64,000 bases of DNA from Bactrocera neohumeralis (GCF_024586455.1 NC_065920.1:12052144-12116143), one strand, 5' to 3'; numbered from the stretch's first letter, positions 23,861 to 36,935 are shown. The notes: generated by a model from the sequence alone, not told the origin. Numbers and translations: made by a program.

Positions 23861-25440
23861 TTTTGTTTTCTCAGTATGTTGGTTCATTTAAAACTATGAG
23901 TTCGATAGAATTTTTTTTGGACTCTACTAATTTTCACAACATTTTCAGCAGAGTTGTTTAGTTTTACTGTAAACTCCAAGCTTGTGGCGACCAAAATGAT
24001 CATCATTAGGTAGAATTGAGTTCATTTATGTCCTTATAAATCCTTAAAAAATATAAATGTTCCTTTCGTGCTTTCAAAAGAATGAATATATATATGTATA
24101 ACAACAAGAATTTTCGCTTGCTAAAATGATGTTATGATATGATTAAGGATAGGAAAATTCGCGAATTTATTTCCCAGACTTCGCTCAAATAATGCTTCTA
24201 TATTTGTATATGTAAATGTACTTCACGTCTACTGCGTTCTGCATAAGCTGCTTATTAATTTACTGAATCATCCATATATGTAATTGCATTGCCATCATTG
24301 CTGCGCAGTAAGAGTATTTTCGCCAACGTTGTAGGTATGACTGTACCGCCGCCATTTAACCACTTTCAATGGGTAATAAACCGCAGCTCAGTGTCAGGCT
24401 AATTTGTACATAATCTGCTTGCGAATTTCTCTGCGCAGATCAGTGTCCGCTGGCACTGACATAACAGCGCATGGGTATTAGAAGTGCAATGCACCGGCAC
24501 AAAGAGGCGTGTTGGCCGCTAATAACGCTACTCAGAACCGTAGTTCGCTGGGTAGAAGTGAAAAGCGGAGGGCGGGTGCAGCACAATATCCGTATGGCAT
24601 ATCGATTTCCCTTTCCTCTGCGGCAGCGTGTACGGTGCGCATTAATTGCTGTGCAACATGAAAGCGCGTGTAAAATAAAATCCAATAAAGTCATGCGAAA
24701 GTATGAAATTAAAAGCTTTCCAAACGGCAAAATGACAGCCATTTGATATGAATTGTGTGCAGCACAGCTGTATATTGTATGTGTGAGTGTATGCGCTTGG
24801 GAACAGATTATTGCCGCATCTGAATATATGGCGCCATTTATTGCATTATATAAGCCTTGCAACTTATGCCATACGTTGGTTGCCTCAGCATGATATGCCT
24901 GTTGCGGTATTATATATATGTAAGTATTTTTATGTGTGGATGTGTGCTTAGTTTATAAATATATAGAATGAAATAGCGCTTATATACGTTAAGCTTTGAT
25001 ACTTATTCCCTAGTGCGTTCGTAAGTGGTAAATAACTAGTTACAAAGCGGTTAGTTTAGATTCAAATAGCAAAAATTTATTAGAAAACTTTGACAAGTGA
25101 AGAAGAAAAAAAAAAAGAAACTTTGACAAGTTGCAAGTGTAACTGTAATTGAGTTAGGTAACGGGTATTGCATAAATTGTTATTGTTTGTCAAAATTATA
25201 AAAAAATAAGTGGCTTGGTGGTGCTTGTCCGTCTTTTCGCCTATTAGTAAGAACAATATTCTGCATCTAAGAGTAGATTGGTATTCCAAAGGAGTGAAAT
25301 CAGCTCACTGTCACACTCTAAAATAAGAATATTCCCAGCTTACTAAAGCATAAAGCATATAGACCAGTAGAAAAAAATATACTAAGGATCAGTTTTGGGA
25401 AAATTTCATATTCCAGAGGCTACTGAGTTGATTTCATAAT
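23861..25440. other. Non-coding DNA with GC-richer core
   Basis: The core at 24290-24900 is GC-richer. Frames on both strands overlap there (24440-24862 minus, 24471-24746 plus) and neither has a domain or splice-bounded ends. I treat it as candidate conserved non-coding DNA, not a gene. Confidence 0.4.
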
Positions 25441-25441
25441 A

Positions 25442-26345
25442 TTGGGTAGTCGAAAAAGTCTTTTCGTATTTCTAACTAGGTTTCTACTTATTTTTCTTAT
25501 ATTTATAATGAACCCTAATGAACCAAACATGTATCATTTTGGTCGATCACTTTTTGCCCTTTTTTCCGCTAGTGACTTTATTTCATCACTGTAAAACTTT
25601 TCTGCTTTCTCGGCAAAAACCTGCGACAAGTAATTTTCACAGGCTTCTTTTGCAGCCAACTTTACTCCATTAAGGGAATTCTGCATTGACCGAAACAAAT
25701 GGTAGTCCGATGGTACAAGATAAGCGCATGCATCAAAACTTCCCAGCCAAGCTCTAACAGTTTTTGCCGAATCATTAAAGATATGTGTGATTTAGCGTTA
25801 TCCTGATGGAAGACGAAGCCCTTTATGTTGATCAGTTCTGGCCATTTGCTTGTTTCAATCTCATCAATTGTTGACAGTAAAATGTAGAATCAATCGTTCG
25901 ACCAGGCTGGAGCAGCTCATAGTGGATGATTCCTTTCCAATCCCACCAAACACTCAGCATAACTTTTCGAGGCCTCAATCCTGGCTTTGCGACTATTAGT
26001 TGAGCTTCACCACGCTTGATCCGTGATCTTTTTCGCACTTTTTGTCTCCTGTTACCATTCGCTTCAGAAATGATTCGATTTCATTTCGTTTCAACAAAAA
26101 TTCGCAAATGTTAACTCAGTCCATTAAATTTTTCACAGACAGTTCATGTGGTAGCCAAACATCGAGCTTCCTTTTGTAACCAGCCTATTTTTAATTGGTT
26201 CAAACCCGTTTGATGATGAATGTTAAGTTCCTTCGCGATGTCATGGGTGCTTATGTGACGATCCTGGTAAATTTTTCCATAATTTCATCGAATTTTTTAA
26301 TGATAGGTCGACCAGAGCGAGATGCACCTTTCACATATTATAACT
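25442..26345 (-). mobile_element. Decayed mariner transposon, minus strand, 5' end missing
   Basis: The right-hand terminal sequence on the minus strand ends at TTGGGTAGTCGAAAAAGTC (25442-25460), of the type seen at mariner inverted repeats. Reading the minus strand from 26345, the transposase N-terminal half gives RSGRPIIKKFDEIMEK (near 26320-26270), then ISTHDIAKELNIHHQT and WLQKEARCLAT. After decayed sequence comes the strongest part, RIKRGEAQLIVAKPGLRPRK and VMLSVWWDWKGIIHYELLQP with GRTIDSTFYCQQLMRLK (26010-25845); this holds the WWDWKG strand next to the first catalytic site. The C-terminal catalytic part (25450-25830) is frame-broken. The matching left inverted repeat was not found near 26350-26500, so the copy is truncated there. 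Confidence 0.85.
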
Positions 26346-27885
26346 TCAGTGCCGCCGAAGTAACCAGTCACTTGCTCACTACTATAATAACTAGTAGCCA
26401 AAGCGCTAATTCCACAACTATATGTGCATCCACAACATAGAACCGCTTAACGCATCAAACGTTCTCATTTATATATGTATGTGTGTGTTAGTGTGCGCTT
26501 GGCACTTCCGCAAAGATTAATGTCTTAATTTAAAACGATTTACGTTGTTGCATGCAACACTCGACCATTGCACACTGCAACGTTCTCACGCATAGCTGTG
26601 TGTGAAGTACAAGCATTTTTGATTTGCACATATCAACTTGGCTGCCACCAAGTGTGGCAGTTCGATTTGATGACTTAAGTATAGGAAAAGAGGAGAGAGG
26701 AGAAAGTATTGAAAAAAAATATATGATGAGCTATGACTCTACATATATCTGCTGGACAGTTAGCTCTGCATAGCCTGCGGCGACTTACTGCGCCACTTTT
26801 ACTTGCCGCTTTCATACACACAAACACCCAATTACATTCGTATGCATGCGTGTGAGTAAGCGTGGTGGCTGCTAAGCAGGTTTATGCGAATTGCATTTAT
26901 GTGAACTTGACATTCACTTCTTGCCACTTGTGGCATGTTGGCAAAGCAACAATAATCGAATTTTTGCAATCAATAATTTTCATGTTTCGCCTGTCTTTTA
27001 GTTTTTTAGTACGCACACACACAAACACACATATATGTGCATATATCTACACACATTCATAGCGTTGCTTGCATTCACCAATTATCAGCGCTGTCTAATT
27101 TTAGTGTTTCGCCAATTCACCAGCGTACAATCAGCGTGATTGCTTTTGGCGTCAATTAATTGTTTAATTTTATATATTTTCACAGCAAAACCGTAGGAAG
27201 TATGTCACTGCGCTCTGACCCCATTGCTAGTTGCTGCTGTATAATTTTCATATTACGAAACTTTATTTGTTTGCCAATTTACAGTTAGTGTGGCATAGAT
27301 AACAACAATCTCGTTATTGATTGGCGGGAAGCAGCAATGTGTGCCAAGTCTCTTTCTACGCACTTTTACACATACAAATTTGATGAAAGCTTTTAAAAGC
27401 AACTTTTCTTGTCTTTTTCTGCGTTTCTTCAATTGTATAATAGCTGCTTGTCTTCTGCTGCTGACCGTTATGCATCACATTCTTATGACGCAATCATAAA
27501 ATAATTAATTTTAATCACTTTTGTTGCAAGCACCAGTGTGGAAATGTATATTTACTGTTATTTTTGTTTAGTATTCTTTTTTCGTCTTTCTGCGCGCATC
27601 TTCCATCAATTTGACGGATGAGTTTTTTGAGCATTCTAGAATCACTCAATGGATCAGTGAACTGGTGAAATGTACATATATTACTTTTTACTAACTTATT
27701 GCAACAATCGGCTAACACAACAGCATAAATCTTCATTAATTAAAAAATTGTTAAGTCAGAACGGATGTGACCTTGCTTCAACTTTTCTTCTTGTTGTTCC
27801 ATAACTTCGGAATAATTTAAACGATTATATAAGCTAAGGTTATGAAATTTACTATTAGCAAATCAATACTTACAACTTACAAGGG
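26346..27885. other. Unique non-coding DNA with CA/TG-rich patches
   Basis: The stretch 26450-27500 has balanced composition with ACACAC/CATATA runs (27010-27055). Short open frames on both strands show no domain. No exon could be delimited. Confidence 0.4.
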
Positions 27886-28110
27886 TTGCCTTTTATATTT
27901 CGGGATTAGAGAATAAAAAAAATATTTTAACAATCACATAAATTAATTTTTTTATTTTTTAAAATAATTATTCTCCACTAAGATCCATACTATTTTGCAA
28001 GCGTTTGGATCAATTGTCCATGCACTTTTCCACGCTGATTGAGGTATCTCAAAAACATGAATTTTGAACGCATCAACCGACATTTCAGGTGTCAAAAACG
28101 TTGACTTTTT
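27885..28110 (-). mobile_element. Mariner-type transposase C-terminus relic
   Basis: On the minus strand, sequence near 28060-27960 reads in shifting frames as KCMDN-SKRLQN-MDLSGE followed by an ATTATTTT (YF) end and TAA stop. This fits the mariner C-terminus (usually KCIDxxGxYFE). Downstream on that strand it runs out through AATCCCGAAATATAAAAGGC to about 27885, which resembles a mariner terminal repeat (GGGTTGCC at 27884-27891 on the + strand). The first two catalytic parts are absent. Confidence 0.5.
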
Positions 28111-28234
28111 ATTTTATTTGTTATGGGGATGAAAAGAAGTCATTCGCTGACAGGTCAGGATTTCATGATGGATAAATCAACAAATCGATACTTTGAATGC
28201 TTAAAAGTGCAATTTTTTCAGTTGAATTGCCGCT

Positions 28235-28392
28235 GGGTGAAGCCCGTTCTCATATAACAAAATTCACTGAAGAATCCCAAAAAATGCTTATGAAGTGTTT
28301 CGAGAATTGCAAAAAGTCGAAGAAAGGAGGTAGACTTGCCTCGTTCAGGACGACCTTCGACATCCTCAACTGGTGGAAATATAAAAATTGAA
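28235..28392 (+). mobile_element. Mariner-type transposase N-terminal relic
   Basis: On the + strand DLPRSGRPSTSSTGGNIKI (28332-28388) matches the mariner linker after the first helix-turn-helix (usually DDPRSGRPSTSxTxENI). Upstream frame-shifted sequence (MLMKCFENCKKSKKGG, 28287-28335) covers the preceding helix. It lies head-to-head with the C-terminal relic at 27885-28110, so either two insertions are nested or an inversion separated one copy. Confidence 0.6.
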
Positions 28393-30600
28393 GGATGGGG
28401 TGTCACCGTACTTCGGTCTTTACCTTTTTTGTGGAAAGAGTTATCCAGAACATTTCTTAACTGCCACGACTTCAGGCTTGGTAATTTCTTGTCGTGTGAC
28501 GTGTTTAGTCTAAAGCTTTAAAACCGTCTAAACTTGGAGTAAAAATTTGCAGCTGGAAGACCAAGCCACCTATTTTCCACTTAAACAGCCTACAACTAAG
28601 AAGTTTGCAGTTGAAAGGTTTTAGTTCACAAGCTTTTCATCACACACAAAGCTTCCATTTAACCTTAAAAATCAACCCTGAAATTCAACGAAGATTGAAA
28701 ATATCGTGGAGTTTTAACTTTAGACTGTCAGGACAATCCGTGAATAAATATTTAGTTGTAGAGTCGAAATTCCGATAACTAGTCCAAAAGTGTCGAACAC
28801 AGAGACCTTTAGGCAGAATCTCTCAAAATAATATGATCAGCGTATTGGTTAAAATAGAGTATTATATTTAGAATATTTTTTTCTATTTTCATATACATTT
28901 TTAAATATCTGTTCTGGTATGCGCTTAAGTAGTGCAGCATACTGCGCAGGTTCGTTGCTTAAGTCTTTTGTTCACACTAACGTACTACGGCAGTGGCCGC
29001 TGGCAAGACACGTCTCAATATAATTACAACACCCACAGCTAATATTTGCAGCTAAACGCTTAAGATTAAGAAAAGATTCTGTTGTTTATACAAGAATGTG
29101 TTGCATGTGCCTGGCATTCGTGCCACAAACAGCAGCGCACAGGCTTTCATACGCAGCAAGTAATTACTTTTTGCCCGCAACACATCAAAGTCACTCACAA
29201 TTCAGCGCTCGCATATGTGTGTGTGCGTATGCGTGTGTGTAGGCAGCAGACAATTCAATTAAGTAACTGTAAACATGCAACATGGAATCGCCTTGTGGCA
29301 TGAACAGCAGTATTTAGTGTAAGGAACTTGAAATGAGCGAAAAAACAGGCGAACAATTCAATTTTCGCAGGACCTCACGCACGCACAAAAGCCAGGGCAA
29401 AGGAGTAATGCTGGGAAAATCGCATTAGCTGCAATAGTTTAAGTTATCACAGACATATTTTTTTGCTTTTTTACATTCTTGAGTTTTTTACATTCTTGTT
29501 TTTTCATATTTTTTATTTATTAACTGTGTTTTGAAATATTTCTGAAATAGATTCCCACAGCTCAAAACTGGAAATGTTTATTAAAAAGGAGTGCTGGCGG
29601 CGGCAGCTCAAACACCGACAGACTAGATGTCTGCAAGTTGTTTTTATTGTTGTAGTTGTAGCTTAAATGGTAGTGCATATATAAGGCCTTCACGCACTTT
29701 TTCTAGGAAATTCAATTAAGCGCTTACATTACAACACAACCATATAGCGGCAGAAGGCGCGCATCTTTCGGGCCAACCCACCAGCGCACCAAAACCACAG
29801 CCATAAAACTAAATAAGAACGTAAAAGCAACAAAAAAAGCAACCACCAACAACACTATGAAGGAATGAAACGGAAACCTTTAATTAAAATTCACTTCTAT
29901 GCTGTTTGCGCTACTTTTCAAAAGAAGGAAGAGGAAACCCTGTGTACGTTTGTGTGTGTGTTGTATTCAGTGTTCTTTTAGGTGTGGCATGACTGACGTG
30001 GCCAGTCAAGTTGTGTTCACTGAAAGTTGAAAATATATTCAAAAGTTCGACTTGACAGCACTGCTGCTAAAACAGCTGTTGTTGTTGTTGCTCTTGGTTC
30101 AGTGAAGTTGGCAGCAAGCAACTTACGAATTGCTTCATGAATCCCACTTGTCCGCAGAATTGTTGTTGGCGGCGATTTTTGCTGAAATTAATTTACCATG
30201 TTTGTTTGGGAAATCAGCAAAATAATGAAAGGAGGATACGTGTATATGTAAATTGAAGGTTGAAAAAACTAAAAATAAAGAAAACTGAAATTTTCAAAAA
30301 ATCACGTCAGCAGCTGCTTTTGTTCAATTCTTTAGAAGTTTTTTTTCTAATATGTTATTAACTATGTAAAATACTGTATATAGAAGTCGTGATGAGGACA
30401 TTGCTCCTAGTACCAAAACATTTAAGATCGAGGCAGTAATGCTGGCTTTTCACTCCATTTCCTTTGCCAACCAACTATACCCAGATTCTTGAACCCCTAG
30501 AGAATTTAGAATAGAAGTTATTGAAATTTGTACATACTCGAGGATAAGATAAGGAGTCTTAAATACGTTATATTAATTTTCTTCATATATATAATTTCGT
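28393..30600. other. Unassigned non-coding DNA
   Basis: The part at 28930-30200 is GC-richer with TGTGTG and GTT runs (30078-30090). No domain, element or delimited exon was recognised. Confidence 0.4.
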
Positions 30601-30639
30601 TTACACTTCACAATACAATACAAATCTGACTACTAAATA

Positions 30640-31810
30640 ATCGATAATTTTTCAATTAAAAAAACAATCGATTTATCGACTATTTTTTAAATTTGTTTAC
30701 TTAATATAAAATAATTCGATTTTTTAATGAGTGGTCGATATAAACCGGTAATTTTTCCGATAAAAAGTAATCGATTATTTTACTAATTCACTTATTTACC
30801 TGAATATATTTCGCATTTTTATTAAATGCTCGTTATCTTTCGATAACTGTTCCGATAAAATGTAGTAAATTCATCGATTATTTTTCAAGTTTTCAATATT
30901 GAGAAATTTAAGAATTTTTTATTCAGTTGTCTTGCATAATTGAGAAGTTTTGGAATCTTTAATATATAATCGAAAGATTTCGATAATTTTTTCTATAAAA
31001 AGTATTCGATTTATTTATTATTTTTTAAATTTACTTATATAATTGAAAATTTTTCGAATTTTTTTTAATTATCGATATCTTCCGATAATGTTTCCGATAA
31101 AAATTAATCGGTTTATCCATTACTTTTTAAATTTGGCATTCAATAACATTTATTTTATTATTAAGAGTAATCGAAATTTTTTGACACAACTTTCGCTATA
31201 GGTGAAACGACTCTTCAATTATTTTAGCTGCATATCTTTAGCTAAACACTATATAACTCCTGAATCTGACAACAAACAACTAACAAATAAAGAACAAATA
31301 TTTTTTGGAAAATATTATTATAGCTTGCAATATATGCGTTTTAAAATCAATTCAGTCCACTGACCTAGTTAATATTTAGCAGTTTTTTTCCATGGATGTC
31401 TTATATAATTGAAAAATTCTATAATCATTAAAAAATAATCTATATTTCTCGATAATTGCTTCAAGAAATTAATCGATATATCGATTACTTTTCAAGTTTT
31501 CTTATATGACTTCGTAAACATTAGTATGAACAATTTTGTATACTTTAATAAATAAATAATAATTTATTATTTTTAAATTTTTCTTATATGAGTTCATAAG
31601 CATTAATAGAAGTAAAATGGTATCGATATTTTTAGGCGATAGCTTTGATATGCATAAGTTTATCGATTTGTCTATTATTTTACATATGTATACACATACC
31701 CTAAAGGACATAAAACCATGTGGTATATCCCATAAACGTGATAACAAATAACTAATAAATAAAGACTAACTATATTTTTTAAGAAAATAATATTTTACAC
31801 TGAAATAAGC
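30640..31810. repeat. ~470-bp tandem repeat rich in ATCGAT
   Basis: Two or more units. Landmark ATAATTGA(G/A)AAGTTTTGGAATC or a variant is at about 30937 and 31405 (471 bp apart). A second landmark, ACAAACAACTAACAAATAAA or ATAACAAATAACTAATAAAT, is at 31270 and 31741 (about 471 apart). Between them lie many TCGATAAT, CCGATAAA and ATCGATT words. The same two landmarks recur at 36426/36841 and 36686. Units are too diverged for clean boundaries. Confidence 0.7.
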
Positions 31811-32580
31811 GCCCTTTAACATTTTAGTTGTAATATTTGGTGATCGAAATGTCTAACGACTACTTGTAGAAGGTTCAAATAATATTTCAATACTAAACTA
31901 AAAATATTTTCCACTGCAAATTACTTTCTAGAACATTTGACAAAGAAATCGGCAGTATTATATTATTTATAATTTTTTTTTCTAAATTTCAATAAATTAA
32001 TTTGAAATACACACCCTATATAGAATAATAATATTTCCCTACTGAAGATACCAGCTGAAATAATACCTCTCATCACTGGCTCACTCATTGCAACAGACAC
32101 TTCTGACAATGCACGACGGCTCCTACTTCCTTGCTTGCGCGTTGTGACTGTCATACGCTTGGCCAAGTGGACTAACTGCAAGTGAGGATATATGAGACGT
32201 TCAACTCTACGCTTTGGCTGCTCTAAAAATAATTTAATTAATTTTTAATTTAGCAGGTTTTGTTTACTGTACTTATACCTTTGTTCGAAGGGCTTAAGTA
32301 GGAATGTAATACTTTCATATTTATATATTTTTACACTCACGCTAAGTGTTATTGATATGCTAGGTATGGCAGCTAGCTGTCATAACGGCACAATAGCACA
32401 GCAGGAATCAAGAAGTAATTATTTTAGCACAAAAAGGGAATTATAGGACAATAATACATACGGATTATGGAAATAAATACTAGTTGAATATTTGTTGTAA
32501 CATAAGTAGTTTCTTAGATAATGATAAAAGTTTCATAAAAACATAACGAAATAATATGAAAATCTTACTAATTTTCAGAA
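31811..32580. other. Unassigned AT-rich stretch
   Basis: No gene. The minus-strand frame at 31963-32181 lacks a domain. Confidence 0.4.
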
Positions 32581-32599
32581 GGGCTTGATTTCGTTTTTA

Positions 32600-33390
32600 T
32601 TCGCATAGTAAAAACATCGATAACAATATATGGACTTATCGATATTATTTTTTCTAGAAATTTTATCGATAAAAATCGACTTTTTATCGATAATTATTTT
32701 GCAATCGGTTTTAAAGTTTATTTACTCATTAAAATTTTTATTTTTTTTATGCTTTTAAATAAATGAAATAATCGATAATTTTTTCGGTTTCTTATTATCG
32801 ATAACATTTTCTTTAAAAATTTACTTTACTAACCATTTTCAGTTAAATGTTGGATTATCAATAAGAAATCGAATATCGTAAGTTATATTTAAATATTCAA
32901 TTAAAAATAAGTACAAGTTTTATTATTTTTGACATGTGTTTAATTGTGGAATATGAAGTTTTTTTTAAACCAAAATTCATTTATTGAACTTTTCATTACC
33001 AAATGATTGTGTTACATTAACACGGAATTTTTTTTAAAATCGATAACCGAACTTTTTTCAATCGATTTTTGCCAGCGAGGTTTTTACTCAATACAATTTT
33101 AAATTCTATACGTCTACTCAAGCGAAAAATAATCGATAATAATTTTTTTACATCGTATAATCATTTTTGATTTTTTTTATTTGCGATGTTAAAAGCTCCT
33201 TGTACGCCATTTTTAAATCGATTTTTAGTTATCACCGTTAATATATTTTGCAATCAAGTTTTTTTCATTTACTTCACTCATTAAAATTTTTCTCAGCGCT
33301 TTTTTTGTTTTAAATCGATGGTGCAGAATTTTTAAATCGATTTCTTATTATCGATAACATTTTCTTTATCGATTTCTTTATTTACTTTAC
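32600..33390. repeat. Cluster of TATCGATA-type words
   Basis: Many ATCGATA/TATCGAT words, for example TTATCGATATTATT near 32636, ATTTTATCGATAAAAATCGA near 32660 and TTATCGATAACATTTTCTTT near 32795 and 33350. The GAATTTTTAAATCGATTTCT/TTATCGATAACATTTTC segment appears twice (about 32780-32815 and 33328-33372). It is related in words to 30640-31810 but without the 470-bp landmarks. Confidence 0.6.
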
Positions 33391-33399
33391 TAACCAATA

Positions 33400-35755
33400 T
33401 TGACAGACTAAATGTTTATACCTCTATCACTCTCTCTCAATTCATAGTTCTTAAGAATCTTCAATTTGCTTCTAGTTTTTATGATCCCTCTTCGCCACTT
33501 CATTAAATGCTCATATAGTAAGTAAGCATATGTATTATTTGCATACCCGTTTCTCTCACTTTTATGCTAATTTTCACACCAAATGATTGACTATTCAATT
33601 AACACGAAAGCGTTCACCCAAAACCGAACTTAAGCTCAAATATGCATGCACATGAACTTAGCTTTTTATTGCCAAATTCAACCAACTTAAAGCGAAAAAC
33701 ACCATTTTCGCAATAAAAAGGAAGATCACACGCATACATACGTATAATCATATTTTGATATTTTTTCGCAGCAAACTATTAGCTGCGCGTACAACTGTGG
33801 GCGTACGCCATAAAGCAGCCAGCCAGGCAACACCGTTGCTATTAACTACCAAAAGCGCTCAAGTAATTTATTCATCGCCTTGCCAAAATCTGCGCTTAGT
33901 CGGATGCTTCTCAATGCGCTTTGTTGTTGCTCAATTCTAAGCAATTGTTCTTCTGGTGCAGAATACAACGAACGCTTCTAAGCATTTCCGATTGCCAAAT
34001 TTACGAATTCACTTTAGTTGGAAATTGCTATATAATTAACGGTAATTTGCATGCACTGACATTGATGAATTTAATGCACAGTTGTATGTGTGTGTGCCTG
34101 TGTGAGTATAGCTCTGTGGATTTAGCGGATTAAATGGATGTGCAAGCTTAACTTGCAACATTTTGGCGAACAAAAGTTGGTAATGAAAGAGAAACCATTG
34201 AAAATGAGCTCATGACTGTGAGTGATTGCTAAATCTAAGCTAAAATTTTTGTAGAAAAAATTTTAATTTGCTGAAAAACACCACAGAACCAAAAATAGTT
34301 TTCACAGAAAATATTTTTTTTACTTTTAATTAATTTATATTATTCAAAAAAACAAAATCGTTGAACCAAAATTAAAAAAAAAAATGACGAAGTAAAACTT
34401 ATAAGATACTTTTCTACCACTCACCTTCAGCTTTATTGCCGCCACACGACTCAAACTCTGATATTCCGCAACTTTCGACAAATATTTGCCATATTCATAA
34501 GTGTACCCAAAACACTTTGTTTAATCAATTTGAAATTTCTGCTGAAAATCTTGAGCTTTTGTCAATATTTGTGTCTTGGGCCCAAAGTGCAATGGCTTAC
34601 AGTGTGGATTTGGCGAAATGATACTTTTGCTTGCATGTCTGCAAAAGCCACAGCGCTAAAAATGTATACATATGTATATGTAAATATAAGCGAAAATGAT
34701 ATAAGCAAAGCGAATTTTGCGCGGCTGCATCAAAAGAGAGAAGGACATACATATATACAAACACATTTGCCTGTGCTATAATACTGCTTCGCGCATGCGC
34801 AGGCATCAGTAAGGGTACATCATACGACATAAATTTGATTTGCGCCATACAAAAAAGCTTTCTTTATAGGAAATGAATATGTCAATGGTACTTATTTCTG
34901 GATGAAAAACAATTTGCTGTACCAACTGCTTATATTTTATCTATATATAACAAAAATATGTTAGCTATATCTATCATAAATCTTTGTCTATTTGACACAT
35001 ATCCATAACTGCCAGTTTCTACATACATATACCATATGTATATACCCATCGTCAATTTCAAATATAAGTACATACATATGTATATATGTACTTTTTGCTT
35101 ATATGCTCTTTGTCCCTACTCAACTTCTTGGAACACCCAGCTCGCAAACTTGACTCTCAACTGTCAATCCTTGACATTAATTTCCACAAAATCTTGCAAC
35201 AAAATCAATAAAGAAGCATAAACAATGCGATAACACAACAACAACAAATACCTGCCTGCCGTCTTGCCACATATTGAAATTCAATACTGCGTTTGTATGT
35301 ATTTGTAGTATTTTCGGTTTTGCTGCAGCTTTGTGATGATTTCGGCAATCCTTTCAATTTGTTTTTGTTTGCAAATCCTCTTACGAACAAAAAGGTTTGG
35401 AAACATTCTCAAATACAGTGACTTTTATGGTTGCTGGGCAGAAATAAACCAAAGAACTGCAAGAACAGAAAATTTATTTCTTTTTTCCGAAAGAGCAATA
35501 TCAGCATAAGCAATCGAAACTTTGAAGATAGTATATGGTTAATTGAGTTTATTTTTATGATTCCACTGAAAAACTCTTAAAAAAAGTAAAAATGCATACT
35601 GAATGTAGAAAATGCTGAGTTCAAAATGTGTCCAAATGTGAAAATATACATCGATAGTGTAAGAAGCTGTCAAAATTTACCAAAAGTGTATTTTTCATTT
35701 TAATGCACTAAGGAATGTAATGCTATATATTTCGGACTATGCTAGGTTTTTGAGC
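33400..35755. other. Unassigned non-coding DNA
   Basis: Mixed composition with many ATGTATATA/CATACAT patches. A TTTTTTCGCAG sequence at 33763-33771 resembles a splice acceptor, but no supported coding frame follows it. Confidence 0.4.
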
Positions 35756-35761
35756 CCATGG

Positions 35762-36290
35762 ATGATATAGAATAGGTTAGGTTAATCTAGAAGGTCAATA
35801 AGCAACACATAGAGCAGTTTGATCCTTTGCGATACCAGTTGGAGTTCACTTGCTAATGTGGGACAAGTGTCCTGCTCTAAACGTCTCTTCTATCGAGTGC
35901 CAATAGGAGTTTTGTGTGCTTCCGATCTACCGTTTTGCACATGAATTAGCAGTTTTACACCCAGGTAGCGCATTCCATTGCGGTTTGTTTTTCTTTACCA
36001 TGCTTAAGTTTCTCAATCTCGTCCGATTTTTCTTTGCCCTCCATGCTTGGCACCCAGTATAAGTGAAGTTGCTTACTTCTGGCAACACTTTCCACTGCTG
36101 CGATACGCGGTTACTGCAGTGATTGTTGCTTGGTTGTCTACGTAGATGTTGACTATGGATATTCCTTAAGATACATTAGAAGCCAGCTTCACGGATTTCG
36201 CAATAGCAAAGACCTTAGCTTGAAATATACTGCAGTGGTACGGCAATTTAAATGGTATAAATGTATACCTATTTTTATTTTAATGCCAAG
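35762..36290 (-). mobile_element. Decayed non-LTR retrotransposon RNase H region and 3' tail
   Basis: On the minus strand, frame-broken sequence from about 36160 gives VNIYVDNQATITAV (the second-Asp strand of the non-LTR RNase H), then AAVESVARSKQLHLYWVP and EGKEKSDEIEKLKHG near 36090-36000, matching the usual VxLxWVPGHxGxxGNExADxLA. Later fragments (TPTGIAKDQ and similar) continue to the 3' side. The copy ends near 35765 after AACCTAACCTATTC, of the type seen at 3' tails of these elements. GHSG is replaced by SMEG, and stops occur, so it is inactive. It is more diverged in sequence than the copies at 80-905 and 8375-9180. Confidence 0.62.
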
Positions 36291-36419
36291 CCTCTGCGAT
36301 GGTAAGATATACAACTATTTTTCTCTTAACAAAGTTTTAAATATTTGTGTTATATAATATTTGCTTTATATAAGTATTTGCGATTACATTTCATCGAATA
36401 CAAACTTTACTATACTCAT

Positions 36420-36935
36420 ATTTGATATACAATTGAAAAGTTTTGGAATCGTTAATAAATAATCGATATTTATCGATAAATATTTATATAATTATTTCGA
36501 TAATAAGTTATCGATATATCGATTATTTTTTTAAATTTGCACAAATGAATTCATAAATATTTAATGGTGTTAAAAAATTATCGAAAATTTGAGAAAAAAT
36601 AAATCAAACGATTTTCGGATCTTTTAAAATACATATCTTGCGGGATGTACATGTATGTATGTTACTATATATCTCCTGTATCTTATAACAAATAACTAAT
36701 ACATATAGAACAAATTTATATTTTTAGAAAATTATATTAAATCTTGCAATAGACCAAAGCGGGCCGAGCGGTCATTTCCGTTGAAATACTTTAAAGGTTG
36801 AATTAATTAGTAATTAACAATTATTTTACACAGATGTCTTATATAATTGAAACGTTTTGGAATTGTTAATAAATAATCGATAGTTTTCGATAGTTGTTCC
36901 GATATAAGTTATCGATTTTTTTTCAAATGTGCTTA
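36420..36935. repeat. Distant copy of the ATCGAT-rich ~470-bp repeat
   Basis: ACAATTGAAAAGTTTTGGAA at 36427 and ATAATTGAAACGTTTTGGAA at 36842 are each followed by TTAATAAATAATCGATA and by TAAGTTATCGAT. The CTTATAACAAATAACTAATA landmark is at 36681. The unit is therefore the same as at 30640-31810, here with about 415 bp between landmarks. Confidence 0.7.

Noticed and set aside
24440..24862. Minus-strand open frame of 140 codons
   Set aside because: No domain and no exon boundaries, with a + strand frame overlapping it; the composition is that of the GC-richer block.
33755..33940. Exon after the TTTTTTCGCAG acceptor-like site
   Set aside because: No donor or coding signature to define an exon; the frame is short and without a domain.
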